Assembly (NCBI GenBank): GCA_002049885.1
Contig: MVCS01000007.1
Span: 1 to 18,516 of the forward strand
Length of the DNA stretch: 18,516 bases
Direction of reading: 5' to 3'
DNA from: Planctomycetales bacterium 4484_123
GTDB taxonomy: Bacteria; Planctomycetota; Phycisphaerae; SM23-33
Shown: positions 1 through 7,905 of the stretch, in pieces
How the letters are laid out: every line of letters begins with the position of its first letter
Position numbering within the stretch: the first letter of the stretch is position 1
Notes under the pieces: generated by a model
Databases searched by the model: none
What the model was told of the DNA's origin: nothing
The model's input: the letters and a program-made list of their open reading frames with translations, nothing else
Program-made: the position numbers and the translations under genes

Positions 1-640
1 ACAGTCGCGACAGAACTCGCCGCCCAGCTCCGCCCGCTCGGCCTCGATGTCGGCCCGCATCTTCTCGTCCAGCACCGGCGGGTCGGCCTCCAGGGCCAGG
101 AACTGCTCCAGCTCGCTTACTCGCTGGATGCCCCAGATGGGCACCACGTGGTCGAACTGGCGGAAGAAAGGCGAAGGCCGCCGGTATGTTCCTTATCAAC
201 CCGCCGCAGAGGGCCTTCATGGCGATCACGCCCACGTCGTGCGCCTGGCACAACTCCACGAAGCGCAGCTCCTGTGGCGACGACAGGGCAGAAAGCGGGA
301 ACTGGACGGTGTCGAACAGGCCGGACTCGACGGCCGAGACGGCAACTCTCAGGCGGTGGTCGGTGATGCCCAGGAAGCGGGCCTTGCCACGCTCGCGCGC
401 CTCCAGCAGGCCCGCGTAGGCGGAGTTGGCGTCGTCCGGGTCGGGCAACCCCGGCGGGTTGTGCGGTTGCAGGATATCCACGTGGTCGGTGCGGAGGTTT
501 TTCAGGCTTTCATCGAGCTGGGCCAGGATGGCGGCCCTGTCCCGGCCACCCAGCTTGGTGGCCAGGATGATCTCGCCCCGAACGCCGGCCAGCGCCTAGC
601 CGAGTTTGGTCTCGCTGTCGGTGTAGATCCTGGCCGTATC
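1..640 (-). pseudogene. aldo/keto reductase remnant, broken
   Basis: Reading the minus strand gives a clear aldo/keto reductase: an IDTARIY-like piece (DTARIYTDSE) at about 640-610, then ILATKLGG, a DILQPHNP segment, LLEARERGKARFLGIT, VIAMKALCGG and IWGIQRVSELEQF. Near the window edge it reads GEFCRDC, which in one AKR subfamily begins a C-terminal Fe-S cysteine cluster, so the 3' end lies outside the window. It is broken three ways. An in-frame TAG sits at 598-596 between KLG and ALAG. One extra base near 160-168 shifts the frame after AFAFL. The first ~40 residues, with the cofactor-binding first strand, are absent: similarity stops at 640. TAG ends several intact genes here, so it is a real stop. 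No function is expected; identification as an AKR remnant is firm, its substrate unknown. Confidence 0.8.
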
Positions 641-642
641 GA

Positions 643-741
643 GCGACCGCCGACCGCTATGGACTGGTTACCCTCAAGGGCGTGACCATCCTCCCGACCA
701 AGAACCGCATCGTCATCTGCAGGGAAGGGAATCGACCGTGA
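643..741 (+). pseudogene. C-terminal remnant of secreted-protein paralogue
   Basis: This short open stretch encodes ATADRYGLVTLKGVTILP and continues NRIVICREGNRP before TGA at 739-741. It aligns without gaps to the end of the next gene, which reads RADEHGLGTAKGVIITLG and then RHRIVIRR before its stop at 2010-2012. Shared positions include AD, GL, T, KGV and RIVI. I read it as the tail of a paralogue whose body is gone: the aldo/keto reductase remnant on the other strand begins immediately before it. Its TGA overlaps the GTG start of the following gene, the usual look of two translationally coupled tandem genes. Product unknown; it was probably the last part of an exported beta-rich protein. 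Confidence 0.6.
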
Positions 742-2012
742 CAGCGCGAGCGCAAACACTGGCAACGGTCCTGGCCGTCACCTGCATGGCATTGGCAACT
801 CCCCTCAGGGCCGAGATGGTCACGGAGCGCTGGGGTCGCTCCGGCCGATGCCGACACGCGGGCACCGCCGAGTTCCAACTGCTGGCGGGCGGCGAGGTGG
901 TGGTCAAGTTCGACCTCTCGGCCCTGCCAAAGAGGACGAGGATTTACCGCGCCAGGCTGTTGATGACCATTCAGGCCGGCCCGCGCCCGCTGCCGCGCCC
1001 GGTGCTCATCCAGCCTGTGACGGCCTCCATCCGCGGCCAGGGCCCGCCGAAGCTCGAGCCGAAGCCCCTGCCCCTGTTGCCGCCGCGGTTCCGCAGCTTC
1101 GACGCCACCGACGTGGCGCGGCGATGGGTATCGGGGAAACTGGCCAATCACGGCCTCTGCATTCGCAACGGCCCGCGCGGGCACGACCGCCTGCGGACGT
1201 ATCTGGAAATCACCTATGAGGGCAGACTGAAGGACCCGCCCCCGCCGGTGGAGGGCCTGCGAGCCTTCCATCGGGCCGGGCAGGTCTTTTTGACCTGGAG
1301 GGAGGTCCGTTGCCCCTTCGCTGCAAGGAGGAGGTGAGCTGGGCGGAGATGAAGGCCCTCCAGGCCCGGATGCGCGCCGGCAAGCTGCCGGAGGTGAGCT
1401 ACCGCATCTACCGGCACAGCAGGCCCATCGACGCCCAGACCATCGCCCAGACCGAGCTGCTGGACGAGGTGCCGCAGCTTTCCGTCTTCGACGAACGCAT
1501 GATCCAGACCCAGTGGAAGGGCGAGCGGATCAAGAACGTGCGGGTGGCCTCGGCACGGGTGCCGCGGTACTGCGTCCGGGCCAAGGAAGAACTACCCGTG
1601 GGCACGGGCGCGTACGTCCGCACCTCCGATACTACACGCCCAACCTGCACGAGGGCGATTTCGGCTACATCGACAAGCTCGCCGGCCCCGACGCCCGCGG
1701 CCGGGGCGGGCCGACCGCCAACGCCTGCACGGTGGACATCACCCCCGACGATGCCGGAAGTTCAGACCCGCCCCGGGCCGGAAGTTCAAGTGGACCAACA
1801 CGCTGCTGTCGGCCGGGGCAGCCGCCCCGGCCGGGCCGGCCAAGGTCGCCCACCCAACCACGCCCGCCTCCCGGGCCGGGAACGAAGGGCTCACCCTCGC
1901 CGGGCCGAAGGTCGCCCAGACCGGCACCGCCCGGGCCGACGAGCATGGCCTGGGCACTGCCAAGGGCGTCATCATCACCCTGGGCAGGCACCGTATCGTC
2001 ATCCGGCGATAG
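738..2012 (+). pseudogene. secreted DNRLRE-like protein, three frameshifts
   Basis: The start is GTG 738, preceded by a purine-rich AGGGAAGGGA at 721-730 and overlapping the upstream TGA. A signal peptide is visible (TLATVLAVTCMALATPLRA). The next ~170 residues resemble a DNRLRE-type beta-sandwich: VVVKFDLSALPKRTRIYRARL early, then FDATDVARRWVSGKLANHG and LRTYLEITYEG. A fibronectin-like part follows (FHRAGQVFLTW, then VSYRIYRHSRPIDAQTI, LLDEVPQLSVFD, LPVGTGAYVRT). The C-terminal module reads ACTVDIT, PRRCRKF, GRKFKWTNT and HGLGTAKGV, ending in TAG 2010-2012. Reading it through needs frame changes near 1300-1320, 1625-1640 and the C5 run at 1742-1746, each equal to one lost base, so the last part returns to the first frame. 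Likely an exported or surface protein of unknown role. Decay is the simplest reading; sequencing or assembly errors are the alternative. Confidence 0.65.
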
Positions 2013-2080
2013 TGGCCGGGCGGGGGCGCCCCTGCCACAAGTAGCGCCATTCCCCGCCTGCCGCAGCCGATTTGACACCC

Positions 2081-2148
2081 TGGCAGCATGGCCGCTCTGG
2101 CATAATCCCGGCTCTCGCCGAGACTTATAACCTGGCACGGCCCTTGCT
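2081..2148 (+). repeat. three TGGCA-N8-GCT motifs upstream of dnaK
   Basis: The 16-base pattern TGGCA-N8-GCT occurs three times on the plus strand, at 2081-2096, 2098-2113 and 2133-2148. The first bases are 17 and 35 apart. Each has a GG and a GC separated by exactly 10 bases, the spacing of a sigma-54 core promoter, but only the third has the full -12 element. The others could be degenerate promoters, binding sites for a regulator, or chance in GC-rich DNA. Confidence 0.45.
2133..2148 (+). promoter_or_regulatory. candidate sigma-54 promoter of dnaK
   Basis: The sequence TGGCACG-GCCC-TTGCT matches the sigma-54 (RpoN) -24/-12 consensus TGGCACG-N4-TTGCW at every specified base, with GG at 2134-2135 and GC at 2146-2147. 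Transcription would start near 2159-2160, leaving a leader of about 45 bases before the dnaK ATG. No CIRCE inverted repeat (the HrcA operator) is present. A TTGACA at 2072-2077 lacks a properly spaced -10 box. Confidence 0.6.
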
Positions 2149-2203
2149 CCCATCTCTGCCGAAGCTGCACGCATGGGTAGTGTGCCTGTGACAGGAGCTT
2201 GCG

Positions 2204-4069
<1,866 letters not shown>

Positions 4070-4400
4070 CAGCCTCCGGCAACGCCAGAGCTCCTCGGGG
4101 GCAGACGGCTCAGTAGGCCCGAATGAATCGTCGAACCGCGGCAAGGGCACTTCCGTCCTGGCGGTAACTCCAAGGCCCACCCGAGCTGCCGGCCCGGGTC
4201 CGGCTGTGCCGCATCCATCCCCGAGCCGCAATCAACCCGAACGTCGCCGAGAAGCCCGCGAGTGGCACCCCGCGGGCAACGTTCTTCCGGCGGCGAAGGG
4301 GCGGGGGGCGACTGGCGACTGGGCCGTCGGCCTTTTCACCTGCCGCCGCACCTGGGCCATACAGCATCCCAGCGCCGGAGGTGAGAAAGGCAGGAAGGCA
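4070..4400. other. non-coding gap after dnaK with one hairpin
   Basis: This 331-base gap holds no convincing gene: the open frames through it have no recognisable motif and look like random GC-rich reading. A 7-bp perfect inverted repeat (GCCCGCG 4254-4260, CGCGGGC 4271-4277, 10-base loop) is followed by AACGTTCTT, a weak candidate for a transcription terminator. It is about 185 bases beyond the dnaK stop, so it may instead belong to eroded sequence. Confidence 0.4.
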
Positions 4401-4957
4401 ATGCACGAAATCGGCCAGGCGCAAAATCGACGCAGTGGCGCGGGTCATCCGCAGTGGCAGGTTGATGCGTGATTTCGGCGGGCAGGGCACGTTCTCGGAG
4501 CGACTGGAGGAGGAGCTGGCCCAGAAGGTAGGCGTCAGGTACGCCCTGACGGTCAACAGCGGCACCAGCGCCCTTATCTGCGCCCTGGTGGGCCTGGGCA
4601 TCGGGCCCGGCGACGAGGTCATCGTGCCGGCCTGTACCTTCATGGCCACCGCCCTGGCGGTCCTCGCCGTCGGGGCCGTGCCCATCGTGGCCGAGATCGA
4701 CGAGACGCTCACGCCGGACCCGGCCGACGCAGAACGCAAGATCACCCGCCGGACCCGCGCCATCATCCCCGTGCACATGGTGGGCCGGGCGTGCCACATG
4801 GCGGCCATCATGCTGGTGCAGCTCAAGCGGCTGGACCGCATCCTGGCCCGGCTGCGTGCCCGGGCGGCGGCCATGCGAGAGGTACTCGCACGCTCCAGCC
4901 GGTTCACCCTCAGCCCCACGCACGAGTCGGCCGGTGACTGCGGCAACGGCGTGCCCG
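4401..4957 (+). pseudogene. DegT/DnrJ/EryC1-type aminotransferase, deleted
   Basis: ATG 4401 opens MHEIGQAQ, and after one extra A in the AAAA run at 4423-4426 the reading continues IDAVARVIRSGRLMRDFGG. This is the usual start of sugar/DegT-type PLP aminotransferases. The N-terminal part is well preserved: VNSGTSALICALVGLGIGPG, EVIVPACTFMATALAVLAVG and IIPVHMVGRACHMAAIM. At about 4813 it jumps directly to LVQLKRLDRILARLRARAA, a helix that normally lies more than 100 residues later, and then FTLSPTHESAGDCG. The in-frame deletion removes the segment with the PLP-binding lysine and its aspartate, so no activity is possible. From about 4950 the match ends and a different gene fragment begins. Such enzymes aminate nucleotide-linked sugars or related metabolites; the original substrate cannot be told. 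Confidence 0.75.
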
Positions 4958-5320
4958 GTGCACCCATACTGGTTCAGCCAGAGGGAGTTCGATCAGAAGG
5001 GCTTTCCGCCGTTCGAATCGGTCCGGCTCGTACCGGAGCGACTCACCCGGGAGCTGGGCCAGGCCGCCCGGGAGACGCACACGGCCATTGAGATAAACGG
5101 TGGGGCCAACCTCGCCGGCCGGAGCGAAGATTACCTGAAGGCCTACATCGACTACCTGGCCATCCTGGCCGAGGAGGGCGTGAGCTTCGCCCTGGGATCC
5201 GACGCACACGACATCAGCCACCTCCAGCGCGCCCGCTTGGCCTGGGAGGTCTTCGAGAAGCTCGCCCTGCCGGAGGATCGGCTCTGGCGGCCGGCGGGCG
5301 AGCCCGTGGTCAGCGGGTGA
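4958..5320 (+). pseudogene. PHP-domain phosphoesterase, C-terminal fragment
   Basis: The frame beginning VHPYWFSQREFDQKGFPPFE resembles the C-terminal half of PHP-family phosphoesterases of the histidinol-phosphatase type. It keeps a TAIEINGGANLA segment, the metal-binding FALGSDAHDISHL motif and the closing LWRPAGEPVVSG before TGA at 5318-5320. The N-terminal half, which would carry the first HxH metal ligands, is missing. The aminotransferase remnant runs straight into it, in a different frame, at about 4950-4957. No start codon or ribosome-binding site is evident. I regard it as a non-functional remnant joined to its neighbour by deletion or rearrangement. The family is confident; the exact substrate is not. 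Confidence 0.75.
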
Positions 5321-5440
5321 ACAGACTCACCGAGGGCCCCGAGGACTGCCCGCCCTTTGGTGGCAACGCCCCAGCGCCGACCGTTGCATGGGCACGGCCG
5401 TTGACATAGACTCTTACCGGCATGGATGAAGGGTCTGGCT

Positions 5441-5485
5441 CCACCCGGCCGGTGGAAAAGCTCACGGGATACCGGCCGGTATCCC
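5441..5485 (+). promoter_or_regulatory. two inverted repeats before the lipoprotein gene
   Basis: A perfect 20-bp palindrome occupies 5466-5485 (half-site GGGATACCGG). A small hairpin lies just before it: CCACC 5441-5445, loop CGGCC, GGTGG 5451-5455. The palindrome ends 26 bases before the lipoprotein ATG at 5512. It could be a dimeric repressor operator or a leader hairpin. TTGACA at 5401-5406 is a perfect -35 hexamer, but I see no good -10 at the right distance. Confidence 0.45.
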
Positions 5486-5511
5486 ACTCGGAGCCGTCGA
5501 AAGGGCATGTC

Positions 5512-5976
5512 ATGACCAGAACGCGTTGCATCATAGCGGCGTGCGCAGCAGCGGTGCTCCTGTCCATCGCATCGGCGGGCTGCACCAGGACCATCACCGC
5601 CCAGGAGTTCATCGCCAAGTACACCTCCAACGTGGAGGTGCCCAACCCCAACTACCACCAGTTGCCCATCCGGGAGTTCCTGGGACAGGTGGACCAGTAT
5701 TACTACCTCAAGGACCGCATCCCGTTCGGCCAGGGGGCGGGTTTCTTCGGCCAGATCATCCTGTGGCGGTGCCCGGTCGTCGAGATGCCCAAGGACTTCC
5801 CCGAGGCATACCGCCCGGGCGACCTCATCCTGGATGCCCGGCCTGGGGCCAAGCACACGTTCCTCATCGAGTTGTACGAGCCGCCGCCGGCACCGGCCAG
5901 GCCCTCCCCAAAAAGGCCGGCCAAGACGACCCGCACGCCGGGCGAGCCCACGGCCACCAGGCCGGCGGCAAAGTGA
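5512..5976 (+). CDS. small putative lipoprotein
   Basis: 154 residues. I chose ATG 5512 rather than the upstream in-frame ATG at 5422 because it places a compact lipoprotein signal at the very N-terminus: MTRTR, a hydrophobic stretch IIAACAAAVLLSI, and the lipobox ASAGC with the lipidated cysteine at about residue 24. The mature part (TITAQEFIAKYTSNVEVPNP, DQYYYLKDRIPFGQG, IILWRCPVVEMPKDFP) matches no family I recognise. It ends in a low-complexity Pro/Ala/Lys/Thr tail that could span the periplasm or contact the cell wall. Upstream stand a 20-bp palindrome and a small hairpin. Its TGA is only 7 bases before ispD, so the two are probably co-transcribed. An envelope lipoprotein is likely; the role is unknown. 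Confidence 0.8.
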   Translation: MTRTRCIIAACAAAVLLSIASAGCTRTITAQEFIAKYTSNVEVPNPNYHQLPIREFLGQVDQYYYLKDRIPFGQGAGFFGQIILWRCPVVEMPKDFPEAYRPGDLILDARPGAKHTFLIELYEPPPAPARPSPKRPAKTTRTPGEPTATRPAAK

Positions 5977-5983
5977 CCTGCCC

Positions 5984-6709
5984 ATGAAGGTCTCGGTGAT
6001 AATACCGGCGGCCGGGGCGTCGCGGCGCTTCGGCGGCAAGACCAAGAAGATATTCGAGCGGCTAGGAGGTCGCGCCGTCTTCATCCGCTCGCTGGAGTTG
6101 TTCGTCAACCGGCCCGATGTGTGCCAGGTCCAACTGGTGGTGGCGGCCGAGGACATGGAGACGATGCAGGGCCGCTTCGGGGCCAACCTGGGCTTCATGG
6201 GCGTCAAGCTGGTGACCGGCGGAGCCGAAAGGACCGACTCGGTCCGCTGCGCCCTGGAGCACGTGGCCGAGGAGGCCGAGTACATCTGCGTGCACGACGC
6301 CGTCAGGCCGTGTGTCTCGCCGCTGTGGATCGACGCGGTCTTCGCCGCCGCGGCCAGGACCGGGGCGGCCATCCTGGCCTACCCGGTCCACGGCACGCTC
6401 AAGAGGGCCGACGGCGAGCGACGGATTGTCGAGACCGTCGATCGCCGCGGCCTGTGGGAGGCCCAGACGCCGCAGGTGTTCCGCAAGGAGTTGCTGCTGC
6501 GGGCCTATGCCCAGCACCGCGGCGAGGCCACGGACGACGCGGCCCTGGTGGAGGCGTTGGGCGAGCCCGTGGCCATCGTGCGGGGCGACCCCCGGAATGT
6601 GAAGATCACCACCCGCAGCGACCTGGCCCTGGCCGCGGCCGTGGTGGACTCGCTGCCGAAACCCAGCCGCCCCGCCCCGGCAGGGCCGTTCGACGAGGCG
6701 CGCTGGTAG
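5984..6709 (+). CDS. ispD: 2-C-methyl-D-erythritol 4-phosphate cytidylyltransferase
   Basis: 241 residues, normal family length. IspD joins CTP and methylerythritol 4-phosphate to give CDP-methylerythritol plus pyrophosphate, the third step of the MEP isoprenoid pathway, in the cytoplasm. The nucleotide-binding start reads VIIPAAGASRRFGGKTKK (residues 5-22), where the basic residues contact CTP phosphates. GGAERTDSV is at 79-87, the diagnostic VHDAVRP at 103-109, WEAQTPQVF at 158-166, TDDAALVE at 183-190, and GDPRNVKITTRSDL at 201-214. ATG 5984 follows the lipoprotein stop by 7 bases and has no strong ribosome-binding site, so translational coupling is likely. No ispF is fused or adjacent. 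A short Pro-rich extension closes the protein. Confidence 0.95.
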   Translation: MKVSVIIPAAGASRRFGGKTKKIFERLGGRAVFIRSLELFVNRPDVCQVQLVVAAEDMETMQGRFGANLGFMGVKLVTGGAERTDSVRCALEHVAEEAEYICVHDAVRPCVSPLWIDAVFAAAARTGAAILAYPVHGTLKRADGERRIVETVDRRGLWEAQTPQVFRKELLLRAYAQHRGEATDDAALVEALGEPVAIVRGDPRNVKITTRSDLALAAAVVDSLPKPSRPAPAGPFDEARW

Positions 6710-6766
6710 AGCAGGGCCATTTTCGATTTGCCATTGACGCTGCACAGGCCGGCCAATGCAATAGGT

Positions 6767-6833
6767 CCTCGGCCGGCCGGCAAGCGGGGCGGCGGGTAAG
6801 CCCCTGGCCGCAGCATCCCGCCGGCCGGCGAGG
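6767..6833 (+). repeat. long inverted repeat in leader of TPR lipoprotein
   Basis: The left arm 6767-6781 (CCTCGGCCGGCCGGC) pairs with the right arm 6820-6833 (GCCGGCCGGCGAGG), giving 14 base pairs with one bulged base. Within the loop, GGGGC 6786-6790 can pair with GCCCC 6800-6804. The structure ends 3 bases before the AAGGAG (6837-6842) of the next gene. It could be a terminator for ispD, although there is no T-run, or a leader structure that hides the ribosome-binding site. Confidence 0.45.
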
Positions 6834-6848
6834 CGGAAGGAGCAGGGC

Positions 6849-7886
6849 ATGACAACGGGCAAGCCAAGGCAGAGCTTCCGGGGCGTCGCCGGTCCAGGGG
6901 AAGGGGCAGCGGCACTTACAGGCGGCATGGTGGTTTGCGGGCTGCTGGCCGCGCTGGTCGGTTGCGACGTGCCGCCACCGCCTCCCAACACCGCCGACGG
7001 CAGGCCGGTCAAGACGGTGCTGGTGAACCCGGCCGACGCGGCCGAGGCCGCCGCCGTCAGGCAACTCCGCGCCGCAGAAGCCCAATACCGTCAGGCCCTG
7101 GAAGCGCTGAGGGCCTACTATGAGAAGACCGGCAACTACGACAAGCAGCGCTGGGTCGAGCGCGAGCAGAAGAACCTGACCCGCTCCAGGCCCTGGAAGT
7201 ACACGGGCCTGGAGGCCCCGGCGCCCACTGGCCGGACGCCCATCGAGAACGTCGGCGAGCCGGGTCTGGTCGAACAGGTGCTGGCCGCCCGGCAAGGGTG
7301 GAAAGAGGCGCTGGCCGCACTGGAGGACCACTACCAGGCCGAGGGGCTGAACTTCAAGTTGGCCCTCATCCGCAACGTCCAGCGGCGATTCGACCCGGTA
7401 CGGACCTATCGCTACTTCCTGGAAGCGGAGATCCCCCCCGCATCCCTGCGCCCGACCGAGGCCATTGCCGCCGCCGATGCCCTGTACCAACGGGCACTCA
7501 AGCTGCACAGGGAGGGCAAGCCGCTGCCGGCCGTCACCGACTACAACAAGCAGCGCAAGGCCCTGTTGCTGTTGTTGGAACTGGTGCGCAAGTACCCCAC
7601 CAGCACCAAGATCGCCAAGGCGGCCTTTTACATCGGCGAGATCTACAAGGAGTATTTCAACGAGAACATCCGGGCCGTGCACTGGTACCAGCGGGCCTGG
7701 CAGTGGGACCCCAAGCTCATGCTGCCGGCCAGATTCCAGGCGGCGGTGGTATATGACTACCGGCTGGCCCAGCCTGGCAAGGCCCTGCCGCTATACCAGG
7801 CCGTCCTGCGCCACGAGCAATTCAACGCCAGCAACGTCAGCTTCGCCGCGCAGCGCATTGAGGAGCTGACCCGGCCCAAGGAGTAG
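6849..7886 (+). CDS. TPR-like lipoprotein
   Basis: 345 residues. ATG 6849 has AAGGAG at 6837-6842, a good spacing. A 26-residue N-region precedes a hydrophobic segment (MVVCGLLAALVGC) ending in a lipobox with the cysteine at about residue 39, then a Pro-rich linker (DVPPPPPNTADG). If translation began at the internal Met27 the signal would be shorter, but that site has no ribosome-binding sequence. The body is mostly helical. AAEAQYRQALEALRAYYEKT comes early; the second half resembles tetratricopeptide repeats: ALYQRALKLHREGK, LLELVRKYPTSTKIAKAAFY, YIGEIYKEYFNENIRAVHWY and ALPLYQAVL. TPR lipoproteins usually act as scaffolds facing the periplasm. It is separated from ispD by a 139-base gap with a large inverted repeat, and converges on the next gene with 19 bases between them. 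Confidence 0.85.
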   Translation: MTTGKPRQSFRGVAGPGEGAAALTGGMVVCGLLAALVGCDVPPPPPNTADGRPVKTVLVNPADAAEAAAVRQLRAAEAQYRQALEALRAYYEKTGNYDKQRWVEREQKNLTRSRPWKYTGLEAPAPTGRTPIENVGEPGLVEQVLAARQGWKEALAALEDHYQAEGLNFKLALIRNVQRRFDPVRTYRYFLEAEIPPASLRPTEAIAAADALYQRALKLHREGKPLPAVTDYNKQRKALLLLLELVRKYPTSTKIAKAAFYIGEIYKEYFNENIRAVHWYQRAWQWDPKLMLPARFQAAVVYDYRLAQPGKALPLYQAVLRHEQFNASNVSFAAQRIEELTRPKE

Positions 7887-7905
7887 CCCCAAGCGGTGGA
7901 CGGGA

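Noticed and set aside
596..598. TAG in the AKR gene as a recoded sense codon
   Set aside because: TAG ends intact genes here (TPR lipoprotein, MoxR, ABC ATPase), and the gene also has a frameshift and no 5' end.
47..685. 212-codon plus-strand frame at the left end
   Set aside because: It is antisense to a clearly recognisable aldo/keto reductase, although the latter is broken.
1300..1746. Programmed ribosomal frameshifting
   Set aside because: Three shifts in one gene without clear slippery heptamers or stimulatory structures fit decay or sequence error better.
2072..2106. TTGACA with CATAAT as a sigma-70 promoter for dnaK
   Set aside because: The spacing is 23 bases, too long for a functional pair.
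2013..2203. CIRCE or another heat-shock operator
   Set aside because: No TTAGCACTC-N9-GAGTGCTAA-like repeat is present.
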